Part shown: piece by piece, positions 10,712-23,855 of the stretch
Layout of the letters: each line of letters opens with the position of its first letter
Numbering within the stretch: the stretch's first letter is position 1
Source of the DNA: Phyllostachys edulis
Lineage: Eukaryota > Streptophyta > Magnoliopsida > Poales > Poaceae
Assembly: GCA_036346405.1 (NCBI GenBank)
Contig: CM070553.1
Span: forward strand, 70,397,686-70,461,685
Reading direction: 5' to 3'
DNA: 64,000 nucleotides
Position numbers and translations under genes: made by a program
The notes under the pieces: generated by a model
The model's database searches: none
What the model saw: only the letters and a program-made list of their open reading frames with translations
What the model was told of the DNA's origin: nothing

Positions 10712-13125
10712 TGTAACATCCTCAGAATCCTTAAGTTGGATTAGCTTAGCATATCATGTGTTATGTGTGTAAATTATGTATTAATGTAAAAATTTTGTTG
10801 TTGTAATAAAGTTTGTCCCAAAAGTTTAAATTTTAAACTTAAATTCAAGCTTTGTTTTGAATGCAGAAAAATGTTTGATTAAAAGTAGTTGAAAATAATT
10901 TATTTAAATACTAAATTATTTATCATGAATTAATATAATTTTTCACAAATTTTTAGAAGTTATTTTCATCTCACCAAAATTCAAACTATTTCACTAATGC
11001 AGTTTTGAAAATAATTTAATTTTGACAAATTTTTGTATGACCAGTCCTTGAAATTATTTTTCCTAAGTCCTATTTGATTCTCATAACACCCACAAAACTT
11101 TCCAGAATTTTTAGAATTTATTATCTATTTCAAATTGCTCAGTCAAACTCTTTGTGTTTTGGTCAAATCCCTTTTCAAATCCTAGCCTAACCTGTTCCGA
11201 CCGAGCCCATCGGAACTGTAGCGACCCGAACCACCTATCTTGGTTGAGCCAAACCCACTCACCTGTGTCATCCAACCGCACCGGTTCCTTTCTCTCACTG
11301 ATGAGCAGGCCCCACAACCTGAACAGTGGCCGTCTTCCTCGGCACCGCTCACTAGGCGCACTGACGCTCTGCATGCTCGCCACCGAGCCACCAAGCGCCA
11401 CCTCATTGCAGCGTGTCCGTCTCTAGGGCATCGCTTGGACATCACTAACAGCTCAAGTCCATCCATTCTCGTCCTTGTTCTTCTTTTCGACTTCTCCGAT
11501 CAATTTTTTCTTTCCGACCGAGAAAGAAGACCGGTGGAGCGCCACCGCGTGGAAGCCTTCCGTGAGCCCCAAGGTCCATCGCCGAACTCCATGATCGACA
11601 TCGCACCCATTTTTGATGATCCGAGCTGTCCCCATCCACTAAATCGCCAGGGACCATTTCTCCGTCTTCGGCTCCGACGGCCATGGCCGTGAAGGGCACC
11701 ATCTTTCCGGTGAGCTACTCTTTGAATTTCTTTGTCCGTTAGGATCACATTATTCAGTAGAATATACTACCACGATTAATTTGATTTTAGGGTATCGCCG
11801 AAGGAGATTTACCTCATCTTCTCCGAGCACGATGAAGCTCCGCCGTCTGCGTTCCGGACAACTCCGACCTCCTCCGCCGTTGGTGTTGAGGGCATCACAA
11901 TCCTGGTGGTCAGGCGATCCCAAAGCCATCTTCCCCAAAGCTCCTCGACGCCCGAAGCTTGGCCTCCTCGAGCGCCGCTTCTTCAGTTCCGCCTCCGCCC
12001 ATCGCAAAGCCGCCGTCGGTGACCTCTGGGCTCCCTACCGCCTCGAATGAGTTCATAGCACTGCGATGCACCTGCTCAAGCTGAGTCCGAGTCCAGAGCT
12101 ACCCTTCTTCGTCGGATTGCCTTGCACGGCCATGCCACCACACACGAGATTTTCGTTGAACCGCCGGTGGACTAAGGTGATAACCACCTCATTAACTTTA
12201 ATCTCCTTTCTTAATACATGGTTGATAGGTAGGTCCCACCGATTGAAAACATGTTTAGGAATTTAATTGAAAAACGTTTAAACTTTTGAGTGTTTGACAT
12301 GTGGGCCATAGGGCCAGTTAAGAGACGACGTATAATTAGGTAATACGTTTTCTCTGAAAGGAAACGTAATCCATTTAAAGCTCAAACCGGTTTTTCGTTT
12401 TAGTCTTTGGGAAACATATTTTCTTGAATACGCTTTCAACGCAGCTTCGGCCGAGACCAAGTCAACTTTGACCGGGTCAAACCACCAACCTGGTCGCACT
12501 TGTCATTACCTATGGCTAGCTGCGAGTGAGTGAGAAAAGTATTTAATCCTTTAAGAAATCTGAAACAATTCAAAGTTATACTGAAAATTCATATAACTTG
12601 AAAAATTCATAACTAATTCAATTTAACTCCAAATTGGATGAAATCAATTTTGTTAGTTTTCATTTTTAATGTACTTTTAATTGGACTAGGTTTTAAATAT
12701 GTTTCTGTTATAGAAAATTTTGTTATTTATTTTATTTGTACATTAATAACTTTAATCTTGTAAAATATTTAGAAAATTCTTATGAACTCCTTTTTAACTA
12801 AAAATTTCACCTAAAATATTAATCTACCTACTGTGTGAATTGCATGAATTTTTGAATGATTTGTTATTGTTGGCTTCATTTGGAGTTTATTGCAGTGTCG
12901 TCTTTTCGTTAGGGTTTCGACGATTTCGACTTATTGCGAGTGCAATCTGAGGGTATTTTCTAAGAGTATTTATGAGTGGTACCAACACAGGCAAGAAGTT
13001 CTTCCCGTTGATGCATGTTAAATTCCTATTAATTTCAAAAACTATTTATGTTGATTTTCAAGTATTCTGTGCGTCGCTTTAATTTCAATTATCTGTATGT
13101 CAATTGGGTAGTTTAGTTATATATT
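10712..13125 (+). mobile_element. LTR-like fragment starting TGTAACATCC, 3' end not found
   Basis: It begins TGTAACATCCTCAGAATCC, like other Tat-type LTRs here, followed by AT-rich DNA, a GC-rich stretch (11200-12050) and an AT-rich stretch. Near 12905-13015 it has GTTAGGGTTTCGAC and a GCAAGAAG element laid out like those in LTR D (37335-37410). I could not find a TG...CA end with a matching target duplication, so the 3' part is probably deleted. The several open frames at 11.1-12.0 kb overlap on both strands with no recognisable domain, and I did not call them genes. Confidence 0.45.
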
Positions 13126-13764
13126 CTTGCTGCATTGGTCTGCTAGGATTCCTTAGGATCCTCCACCTCCATAGGAGGGGTTAGAGCCGTCTTAGGTTCT
13201 TGAGCAGGCGCTGGTGCAGCCACCTACTTAGGGGCTGGCTCGACTTCCTTTTCCTCAGGAACTTTCTCCTGAGGGGTGCTCTGGTCGAAAGCAACCGAAA
13301 CACTAGAGGACCTATAAAGAAAGAAGAAAAGAAGATTAAGACTCTAGAACACCAAAGGTAAGTACTTACATAATTTTTTTTTCTTTCATACATACTTGGT
13401 CGTCTTCTTGGTCTTGAGCTTGAAGCGCGCTGGAGCAAAATCCGTGGTGCTTGCCTTCCTTTTCTTCTTTTGAACCGACTTCACCGGTCCCGAGTCGGTA
13501 AGGCTGGTTAGACCTCTCACATCCACCGACTGGAGGTTGGAAGAAATATTCTCGACCAGCTGGTCAAGAATAAGATCCCTGACCATTGAGTCGGAGGGTG
13601 TGGCCTCGTCAGTCTCCAGAACAGTTGCTTCGGTAGTAACTGACAGATCGTGAATGTCCACTCTAGGGCCTACGACCTCTGCAGCTTCTCACTCCGGGTT
13701 CTCTTTTTCTCCCACCTAAGTCATAAATATAATTTGATTAGGTGATGAAGTTTCCATCTAATAT

Positions 13765-15905
13765 TGTAACACCCCAGCCCAACATGAGCCTGGAATGCTA
13801 CTAAACTAACAAAGTAACAATTTGAAACCTAAGACATTATACTAAATTTCGGCAGAACCTCCTTTGTATAGTTAACCATACCGGAGGTTCCAACAGATAA
13901 CACAAGCAATAATCAATAATCCAAACATCCAATCTAGAACGTAATCATAATAACATCCAAAAGACACTAAACAATTCTTTTATAGAGCATCACAGGCATA
14001 AGACATAATCAATAGTAATTCGCTAGGCAGTTTGCTCAATTATTAATTCATAATCTAAAAGTAATCGTTCCTGAATAGTTCCTGGTTGTGTGCAACAGAT
14101 CTCAATTCTAGCCCCTCCCATGCATGACGTTCGCGCAAGTGGTACCTAAAAACATAAACAACAGCAAGAGTGAGTCCAAAACTCAGCAATGTACAATAAT
14201 TACAGTAACTTAGTATACAACACTAACATTATCATCCAATCACAATTCTTTGTAATAAACCATTTCATATGCTCACGCAATGCAAATGCCAGATGCATCT
14301 TTTCTTTAATCTTTGCATATACCAGTAATGCGGAGTATGCATCCGTCGATGCATACACATGCCTGTGCCTTCTAGCACAGGGACCATAAGCCCACACTCC
14401 ACGAGTGTGGGGACCTCAAGCCCATCTAATACATGACGGGGACCTCAAAATCAATGCTTGGTCATCACGTGACCAAGCCTCAAAGATGATAACATGATGC
14501 ATATGAATCAATTCTTTTATCCAACATAAACATGTATTAGCCAATAGCAACATACATGAATAAAGAGCATACTCATACTTCTAGCATTCATGAACAGCGA
14601 CATACACATCATTCTAGCATCCATGAGTAGAGAATATACACATAATACCAGCAAACATGAACAATCACTCTTGATTATTCTATCACTAATTGTACTTGCC
14701 TCAACCGTGCGAAGATGGAAGACGCGAAGAGGGTGCTGCCCCCGGAACCAAACCCCCACTTGAATAATTTTACCAAATACTCTAAGGTAACAATTATAGT
14801 CCAAACATTGCTAGAAACAAATATGTAACTCACTACGCTCCCTAGCGCAACCCAACACTAACTCCTATGAACATCAATCTGTCCCAAACAGAACAGTCCC
14901 CTTCGAAAATTCATAACTTGTCGCCTAATTATCCAAAAAGGGCGTTCTTTGATTATCTGGAAATCTTATTAATTTATCTACATAAACCTAGTTGGTGAGC
15001 TTTCTAGATTCAGCCATCTTCTATCCTTACCAAACAGATTAATAGAACTACTAAATCTCGTCAGGGGTTCTGGACAGCGAGACTAAAACTCACGTATCTT
15101 TCATTACAATTATCCAAAATTCATGTTCTCTAGCCTTCTGGAAACCTTATAAAAATACCTACAACTTTTGTTTTGGTGAGATTGTCTAAATAATTCATTT
15201 ACTATTTGCTAATGACTGATTAACATTATCTACCAGAATTATGCTAGAACCACAGAACTGCGACACTACGAAAATCATATCTCCTGATCCGCTCATCCAA
15301 ACGACCTGATCTAAGAACCTACGAAAAGCTAATGACGCTATCTATAACTCTCAAGAAGATGGCTAGACCGGATTTCATAGTTAACCGCCCTAAATCAACC
15401 AAACACTACAGATTGCCAGAAAATAGATCTAATACCGACATTGCCTAAATACATGAATACATGACTAATCGAACGGGATCAGGGGTTACCCTTGGAGAAA
15501 CCACTGAAGAACGTAGGAACCACCATGTCATCCCTCTTCCCTTCTCTTCTCCCTTCTCCCCCTTCCTTCTTCTTCCTTTCTCTTCCTTGACCGGCAGCAC
15601 CCGAGGAGGCTTCTCCCTTCCTCCTTCTTGGCCGGCGGCTAGGGGTGGCGAGAACCATCAGCGTGGCGTAACCTGTAGCACGCAATGATGATCTGCATCT
15701 ACCCTAGGGTTGTCCCCTCTCCTTCTTATGTGGCCAGCTACCCTTCCCCCTTGGGCCTAAATGCTGTGGGCCGGAAGCCCACAACCCAGGTTATCCAAAT
15801 TATGCATAAACCCCCCCCCCCTCTAATCTCCTGTTAAAACCATTTTCTAATCGGCCATTCTCCCTAAATTAATTCTTCTTACTTAAATAAACTTAGGGTA
15901 TTACA
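13765..15905 (-). repeat. 3' LTR of the Tekay-type element
   Basis: It runs from TGTAACACCCCAG at the left to GGGTATTACA at the right (minus-strand reading TGTAATACCC...). The segment from about 15071 to 15905 is repeated at 17142-17627 plus 22558-22892, which identifies it as an LTR. Confidence 0.85.
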
Positions 15906-15921
15906 TTCTACCCCCCTTAAA
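15906..15921 (-). other. Polypurine tract of the Tekay-type element
   Basis: On the minus strand the bases just before the LTR read TTAAGGGGGGTAGAA, directly abutting TGTAATACCC. This is the usual plus-strand primer position and fixes the element's orientation. Confidence 0.75.
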
Positions 15922-15985
15922 TGGAATTCAATTTAATTCTAAACACGCTCTTGTGAGAACAATCTCACTAAAAATTCTACCAACA

Positions 15986-16112
15986 TTACCACGTACCTGC
16001 TATGAATATTTTCGGATATTGCTCGCGCATGCAAGACTCCAATTCCCAATTCTCTTTTCCCCCGGACTTATGGGACCACCGCACCTTGATGTAACTGGTG
16101 TATTACGCCTCA
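15986..16112 (-). pseudogene. Chromodomain tail of Tekay integrase, broken
   Basis: The minus strand reads IKVRWSHKSGGKENWELES, then MREQYPKIF and a stop at 15986-15988. The W-S-H...W-E-L-E...YP pattern is the C-terminal chromodomain of Tekay-clade chromoviruses, which helps direct integration to chromatin. A stop just upstream and loss of the preceding integrase make it non-functional. Confidence 0.7.
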
Positions 16113-17141
16113 TCACTCGTACCGACCTGACCAGAACCACTCAACGGACAGGGCTCGAAGATGCGGTATTTCTCGCTGGTCAACGGCCCTTACGAAACCT
16201 CACACTCCAAATACCTCAAGCATTCTCTCAACACCGGTTCATCCAAAATGTTATATACCCCGCTCCAGGACTCGAGACGGTTCTAGCGAATTGCTATCTT
16301 CCAAAATCCCTGCAACTTCCAGAACAAACCAAATATACTTTGACTATCATTTCCCTTTTGGGACCAAACCACAGAACTTGCACACAAAACATATGGAACT
16401 CTTGTTCGATCTCTCAGTTAATCTCTTCACCCTAACAAGGAGAACCTCCAATAAGCAGAGACACACAACACATCTTATTTTAAACAAACTTTAATAATCA
16501 GAACTCGACTGAAAATAAAAGATTCACAATGCAACCCACTATTAACCAACTTCCCTCCAAAACACTCAAATCCAGAATCAGAGATTCATCACGAAAACCT
16601 TCCAACATTCCAACTAGGCAGTTTGCAAATAAACACCACATAAGCCAAAAGAGAAATCACTCGAATGCCCAAATCAAACACTTCCTTTTTTTCTTGAACT
16701 GGAAAGAACCTCCATGCCCCATAAAGTCAACTCAAAATGGTACATGATCTCAGCTCAACCAAGAATCAAGATAGTACTTCCCTACTCGAGAAAGACATTC
16801 TTTTCTCAGATGTTCTTTTAAGAAATAAGCCTCCTCCCAAATCATGGGTTTTCAAATCATCATACTAACTCCTTCCTCTTAACCAACAACCCAAAACGAT
16901 CCTCAAATCGAAAGAACAACCACACCCATTTAGAGAAACTCTACTAATCCACGAAAGGATTCTCTAATCCACTCCTATACCAAAGGAATTAGTTTGACAA
17001 ATGATTCACAACACCTCAATAAAGTTTTTTTTTCACCAACAACCACATCACCTTATTCTGTTAGGGATAACCAATTTGAAATTTTTAGCACCCATACTCA
17101 TTTACTATACCCAAAGTATTCTATCAAAGATCAACACATTG
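16113..17141. other. Decayed internal DNA of the Tekay remnant
   Basis: A-rich DNA with no recognisable domain. It should contain the distal integrase and untranslated region but is too diverged to read. The abrupt start of LTR homology at about 17142 marks a deletion junction. Confidence 0.45.
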
Positions 17142-17627
17142 TTCTGGACAGTGAGACTAAAACTCACGTATCTTTCAGTAGAATTATCCAAAATTTATGT
17201 TCTCTAACTTTCTGGAAACCTTATAAAAATACCTACAATTTTCGTTTTGGTGAGATCTTCTAAATAATTCATTTACTATTTTCTAATGACCGATTAACAT
17301 TAACTGCCAAAATTATGCTAGAACCACAGAACAGCAATGCTACAAAAATCATATCTCCTGATCCGCTCATCCAAACAACTTGATCTAAGAACCTACGGAA
17401 AGCTAATGACACTATCTACAACTCTCTAGGAGATGGCCAGATTGGGTTTCGTAGTTAACAACCCTAAATCAACCAAACACTACAGACTGCCAGAAAATAA
17501 ATCTAATACCGACATTGCCTAAATACATGAATACATGACTAATCGAACAAGATCGGGGGTTACCGTTGGAGAAACTACTGAAGAACGTAGGAACCACCAC
17601 GTGATCCCTCTTCCCTTCTCTTCTCCT

Positions 17628-20600
17628 ATGAGACCCCGCTTTATTAAGCTCATAATACTTAGTCATCCACTTGACCCTAGTATTATCAACTAAATAAACC
17701 GTGCCTCGAGATATATGTACTTCCCAAGAATGCAGTACACACAACTCATTACAAAAGGTTGCATCAATTCCATTCAAACACATAGAACAGAACAAGCAAC
17801 AAACCAGAAGTTAAAATAAATAAGGGATAGTTATTACAAAAGAGAGGCCGACCGGCCAAATAACAACAAGTCTACAAGAATACACAACGGAAGCAAAAGT
17901 GCCATAAAGATGGCCCAAAATAAGAGCCAACCAGTGTGCCTTAGCCCACAAGGCAACTGACCGGACCGCCAAGCTAGTCGCTTTCCCAACCACCAAGACA
18001 ACAAAAAGTAAAGCCCTTTGGGCTCTACCTCCTCTGCAACAAAGTTGTTAAGCAAAGCAAATGAGTACAAAATGTACTCTAAAGACCGACGTGTGAGATA
18101 ACAGAACTATAATTTAGCTACATGCAAGCTTTATTTAAGTGGATGAGGCTTTGGACTCATTTTAGCATAAAGCAAGTTTCATTTGCAATAACATAATAGA
18201 TTGAAGGCAATTTGGCAAAGCATTTTTAATTGTTGAAATAACAACGAGATAATAACATAGTAACAACAACAAGATCAACTCGAAATGACTAACCCAAGTC
18301 ACCACAACAATAGCATGAACATCCATTCATGCCACCCATCAAGTTTTAATTAAATGGTTGAGACTAGTTCTTGAACGACCTTATCAAGCATGTCCATAAC
18401 CTAGGACGAGGCTATTCGAATAGTTTTAACCCTGCAGGGGTGTACCAATGTACCCACACGTCGAGACCGCCTTTTAGCCACATGATTTAGCACACTTCCT
18501 TTGGTATGCTTAAGCGCGCTAAGTCCTCTGAGACATTTCCAATGGATGATGCTAATTACGAGCCAAGAACCCACGGGATAAGGACACATTAGGCGACCTA
18601 ACCGGTCTGCTAATGCTCCTCCCAACACCACACACACACATTTTGTTAAAACATACCCACCGACCAGCTCATAATTAACACCTCCCAAAGTACTTAGCCA
18701 AGAGAGGTCCCATATCCCCTCGTGTGGTTAGCACGCAAAATCGCTTGCTTAGTGACCCAAGTAACTCGGTCCTTAGGGACCTGCATACCACCACATTCCA
18801 AAAACCTCACCATCCATCCAATATGCCCAAGTCTAAATCAATCTTTTATTTTCAGATTTTTATTTTACAAATTAATCAAAGCACAAGTGCTGGACATATA
18901 GGAGTAATAATTAGACTTGTGTGATCAAGACCATCGACTAAGTCGATGATCGCCCATTACTACCAATTACTAAGCATGTCTAAGCAGAGAAAACGCAACT
19001 ACTAAGTGATAAGAGCTCATCCAACGAGCTCAAACCATAGCAAATAACCTAGGCTCATTGGTAGTAGAGGATAAACAACTCCTCAGATTATGCAACTATA
19101 GGATTACTAGCGACATTTAACACAAAGTAGCATGCATACATAGAAGTAAAACAATATATTAACCTTTGAAGTAATGGGACGTTAGAGGGGATATGATCAA
19201 ACTGCTTGCCTTGTTGCTGTTGCTCAAGTTGTGGCAGAGGGTCACTCTCGGGATTACCACAAATGTCGAAACCTAACGGAAAGCGATAAAGAACCGATAA
19301 GAACGACGAAAGTAATCAAGGACAGCACAGCAAACGAACTCCAAATACTCTGAACTTTCTACAGCAGCAGGAGGATGATTTTTAGGGAATTTTGCAACAA
19401 GAACCAATTGATTTGGATTCTCAATGCAAAAGTTATGAGCAAAACAATTCTCTTTGAGCCTCTAAAAACACCAAACTGCACTATTCACTAATTTAATTAT
19501 GAGGCAACATTTTCTAGAATGGTGGTGATACTGAGATTTTTACTGTAAAACCAGCACCTCATGAGATGAATAACACAATTGAGTTCACCTCATTTGGAGC
19601 TATTATGCACTTTCTACAATTTTTCAAAAACAAGAACTTGAACAAAATTATAATGCACAAGTCCTCATTTTTATAACAGCAACATGCTCAAAACTAATTT
19701 TCACAGTGAGTTCATTAATAGAGGAAACCAACAAAGTTGGTCTCACTCAAAAATAATCTACAGAGCATTAGTTATGTATTTTACAAGTTAAGCATTAATT
19801 TGAGTGTATATTTAAAGTGAGTTTTAAAATCTAATGGCAAAACTGTGCTCTGGAGCTGAACTCAACTTACAATCATTTTTGGATTAAAGTCAAGTTCAAG
19901 ACAGAGCTAACACAATTTGAATGACCTCATTTGGATTTAGAATGAATTAGTTATGATATTTTGAAGTTCATACCTTTTTACGATTGCAAATAAAGAGCTC
20001 ACACCGAATAAAAAAAACATAAAGACATGGGAGGTCATAAGCGGCTCAGATCACGCGGGAGGTCCTCAACGGTTGAGATCTTCCAAAGGAAGATCTAAAC
20101 TATCAAGATCTCCCCGAGGAAAATCTACATCGTCCAGACCTCACAGGGAGGTCTGGGCGGTCCAGATGTTCCAAGGAGGTCCTTGATGGTTCAGATCGTC
20201 GAGGAGGACCTTGACGGTCAAGATCTACCCCGGAGGTCATGAACGGCTGAGATGGCCTCGGGGAGGTCCTAAGCGGAGATCTAAACATCACAGACCTCCA
20301 GGGAGGTCTGGACGGCCACGATTGCAAGGGGAGGTCTTGGACGCTCCAGATCTCCTGGGAGGAGGTCATGGGCGTCCCAGAGCTCGCGACCACGTGCTTC
20401 GCGCGCCGCGCGCACGTGCTTGGACATGAGATAAATCCGCGGGACAACGAGGAGGTCCGCGCGGAGGTCTTAAATGCGCGCAAGGGAGGATTAAATGCGC
20501 TTTAAGACGCCCAATGATTGCGAGGTTGAGCAAATGATTAGCGCATTAAACCCGGCGGATCTTGGTGCAAAAACGGCAATAGTGCCGCAGTTCTTGTCCA

Positions 20601-22557
20601 ACAAGATCCGAAGTTTAAAGATGGTTCTCGCCGGCGATGTAGGCCTCGCCATGACATCAATGGTACCACCGAGTGCACAATAACTGCGCGCACCTGGACC
20701 TCCTCAACAACGGCGGCGGTCTTAAACGCCATGGCCGAGAGGAACGCGAAGGAGATCACACGGTAAGAGCAAGAAGCAAAAAGAAGCTCATGCAATGCCA
20801 TTCAGCGGTGCCCAAACAAAGCTCCGCGACATCATACATGGGTGCCCAGCCTAGGACTATCGAGGAGTACCGGAGGTCCTAACGATGCCGGGAGGTCGAG
20901 GATGGCGATGGCCCGAGTTGGAGAAGATGGGAAGCTCCGCCGCTTCAAGTCCAAGCTCCAACTCCAAGCTTCAAGCTCCACTAGCCCCTCTGAAAAGGTC
21001 AACCTAACAATGAGTTAGGTTCAACTCGAGAGATTTTGGGGAGCTTAATTGAGCAAGAGGTTGAGAGGGAGCCACCGAGCAAGCCTTCACCAAGGGCTCC
21101 AAGCTTCGCAACAATAGCGGCCAAGTGGGGAGGTAAGAGGGAGAAGGAGCTCAAATGACACAGCAAGCTTAGAGCTTGAAAGTGTGCCAAAGAAGCTACT
21201 GGAGGAACCCAAATGGGTTTTATACTTGGGAGAAGCAGCACACGAGTGGGGTTAAGCTCATGGTGAGCTTAGCCCACGGGAGGTCCATGGAGTTGGACAA
21301 GACACGAGGTTGACAACCCGGCAGGTCTGTCTTGACCAGAGAGGCGGAAGGTCGACTGCAGATAAATGCGGGTCGGCAAGAGCTGTAAAGGTACACAGAT
21401 GGACGACACGCATTAACTCCTCGCCGAGAACACGCATGTGCGACCAAGGAAGGAGAAGAACAGGAGGTCATTTTGACCGTTGGATAGGACTTCGGGAGGT
21501 CTGGCCCTCGGATGTAATTTTTGAACCGTTACGCCTAAATGGTCGGGAGGAGGTCCCACCACACGATCAAGGATGGGGAGGTCATGGCCTCACGATTTCC
21601 TTAATGTGTATGCGCCGCGTGGGAAAATGGGACAGAGATCCAAAGCGTTGGATCTCAATCAGCAGTGCGGACCTCTGTGAGGTCTTAACCGCACACCTAA
21701 CTTCGAACTCGAGGAGAGGTCATGGCCTTTGGATCTAAATCCAAGGGCTACGACCTCACGTGTGAGGGGGTCGGATCAAGACGAGGAAAGGAGGAGGTCG
21801 TGACCATGGATTTTGATCCAATGGTGTGACCTCACGTGGGTGGGAGGTTTGCTTAGTTTAACGGTGAGGGAGGTCGGGGCCATGGATATTGGATCCAAGG
21901 GCTATGACCTCAACAAGGTGGGAGGTCTTTGCAATGTGTCGATCATGAGGAGGTCGTGGCGGTTGGATGTAAATCCAACAACAAGCGACCGATCAAGGTG
22001 GAGAGGAGGTCTCACGAGGTGCAGACATGGTTGGGCTGGACCACTTTGCACAAATGACTAGCCCAAGGAACAAAGTAGGCTTTTAAATTTAGTTTTTAAC
22101 AAATGAAACTTTGCGAGAATTGTTTGGGGTAGCAATTCAACTCCAAAATTCATGAAATTTTAACAGAACTTGTGACAATGAGATTAACCTTACATAAAAC
22201 TTCCAGAGGTTATTATGCAACGCATTTTTCTCAGGAAATTCATTAAGGCTGTTCAATGATTTGTTTTGCCTCCAAAATTATCAACCAAGTTTTACATCTT
22301 GTGATATTTTTCAGAGGGGTCCCACATCAGCTTTAGGACCAAGGAAAATATTTTCCAATTGTTTGGCACAAGATTTAAGATAATTGGAAAATGAATTTGA
22401 CTTTTGGTCAACAAGAGCTTTGTGTTTTTGGATTACACAACTCTTGGACAAGAATTACATGAGAGATTAGGGGTTTTCAAGATGTGAGAAAAAGTTTTAA
22501 TTTCTACACATATAATTATACTTGAACAAACCCTAATTATACATTTGGGATGTTACA
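17628..22557 (-). mobile_element. Complete solo LTR, copy C of the 5.2-kb family
   Basis: It is flanked by TCTCC (17623-17627 and 22558-22562) inside the right LTR of the Tekay remnant; the target reads continuously against 15540-15570. The first dinucleotide is TA instead of TG (TATGAGACCCC, versus TGTGAG in copy B), while the other end keeps TGTTACA. At 4930 bp it is slightly shorter than copies B and D. It carries the palindrome array (21.7-22.0 kb) and the shared blocks (18057-18092, 18387-18454, about 19195-19235). No coding sequence is seen. Confidence 0.85.
21719..21990. repeat. Palindrome array, copy C
   Basis: Four units of the GAGGTC...GGAT/ATCC...GACCTC type start near 21719, 21795, 21870 and 21950, again about 80 bp apart. 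This copy has fewer clear units than copy B. Confidence 0.75.
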
Positions 22558-23855
22558 TCTCCCTTCTCCCCCTTCCTTCTTCTTCCTTTCTCTTCCTTAG
22601 CCAGCAGCACCTGATGAGGCTTCTCCCTTCCTCCTTCTTGGGCGGCAGTGAAAGCTAGGGGTGGGAGGGCATTTAGCACAGTGGCGATCTTTGTAGCTAC
22701 CCTAGGGTTGCCCCTCTCCTTCTTATGTGGTCACCCCTTCCCCTTGTCTAAATGCTATGGGCCTAAGCCCACAAATTTCAGGTTGTCCAAATTATGCATA
22801 AACCCCCCTCTAATCTCCTGTTAAAACCATTTTCTAATTAGCCCTTCTCCCTAAATTAATTCTTCTTACTTAAATAAACTTGGGGTATTACAAATATATA
22901 TACTCCATCATAAATGCTCTTCTTACATCTGGAAGGTCATCATCCTGTGTGGCCGCAGAGCAGGAGTCAGTTCAAATAGTGGTCAGAGTAGAGCCATCAT
23001 TGGACTCTTTTTCCCTCAAGCCGACCGCCTGCGTATTAGAGCACAATCATATACTGATCGAGGGGGCATATATACTGATCGGAGGGCATATAAAAGATGA
23101 AGAAAAAGTTGTTATACACCTTAAGTCTCCTAATCCTCTCTCCTAGAGAGACAACAGCCAGAATATTTGGAAAAGCAAACTTCGTATCAGGCTCCCCAGT
23201 GCAGATTATTTTGATCCGCTCTCTGACCTCGACAGAAGAAAGGGCTTTAAAAGAACAAAGAGATTTAAGGGTTACAAAATAATCAACTAAATAAACCAAA
23301 CTAGTTGGTATTTTTAGGTCTTACTTTCCCTGGAATCCTTGGTCGCCTCATCACGACCAATATGCCAGAGCAGGGGATGTGATCGGAGCTTCAACGGACT
23401 AATTCGACGCATAGAAAAGTCCCTAACCACATGCCAAATAGTCAATCCCTTGGCACTGAGATCTTGGATGGCATCGATACACCTTCTAACCCTTCCTTCC
23501 TTCTTGACGGTCGACCGCCAGTTCAGGTTCTCGCTCGCCACCTTGCCGATGAAGTAGAGACAGTCTTCTTTCATGACCGTCATATAGAACCAACTTTTCT
23601 TCCATGACGACCACGAGGACTTTGGGTATATCTAGAGGTACTCATCAGCCTTCCCGTCATGGAGTCACAACGAGCACTCCCCAGGTCCGGCCACCAATTT
23701 CCCCGACCTCGCCATCTTGTAAAAATACCTGAAGACCTTCAGACTTGGTTGGATCCCCAGGTATGCCTCACAAAGGTAGAAGAAGATGCTAAGGTTGGCG
23801 ATGGAATTAGGGGCTAGGTTCACCAACTCAACTCTATAGTACTCCAAGACCTTTA

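Larger units (their letters stand above)
13765..22892 (-). mobile_element. Tekay-type Ty3/gypsy chromovirus remnant with nested LTR C
   Basis: The ends are TG at 13765 and CA at 22892, flanked by AATAT at 13760-13764 and 22893-22897. The left LTR (13765-15905, 2141 bp) is complete. A polypurine tract next to it shows it is the 3' LTR of a minus-strand element. Only a stump of internal DNA (15906-17141) with a chromodomain tail remains. The right (5') LTR is represented by about 820 bp (17142-17627 plus 22563-22892), split by LTR C. Primer site, gag, protease, RT and integrase core are gone, apparently through a deletion ending near 17141. The clade is inferred from the chromodomain tail. Confidence 0.8.

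Noticed and set aside
11111..12050. Overlapping 80-150 codon open frames on both strands
   Set aside because: GC-rich LTR-like DNA opens all frames. No domain is recognised and the surrounding layout is that of an LTR.
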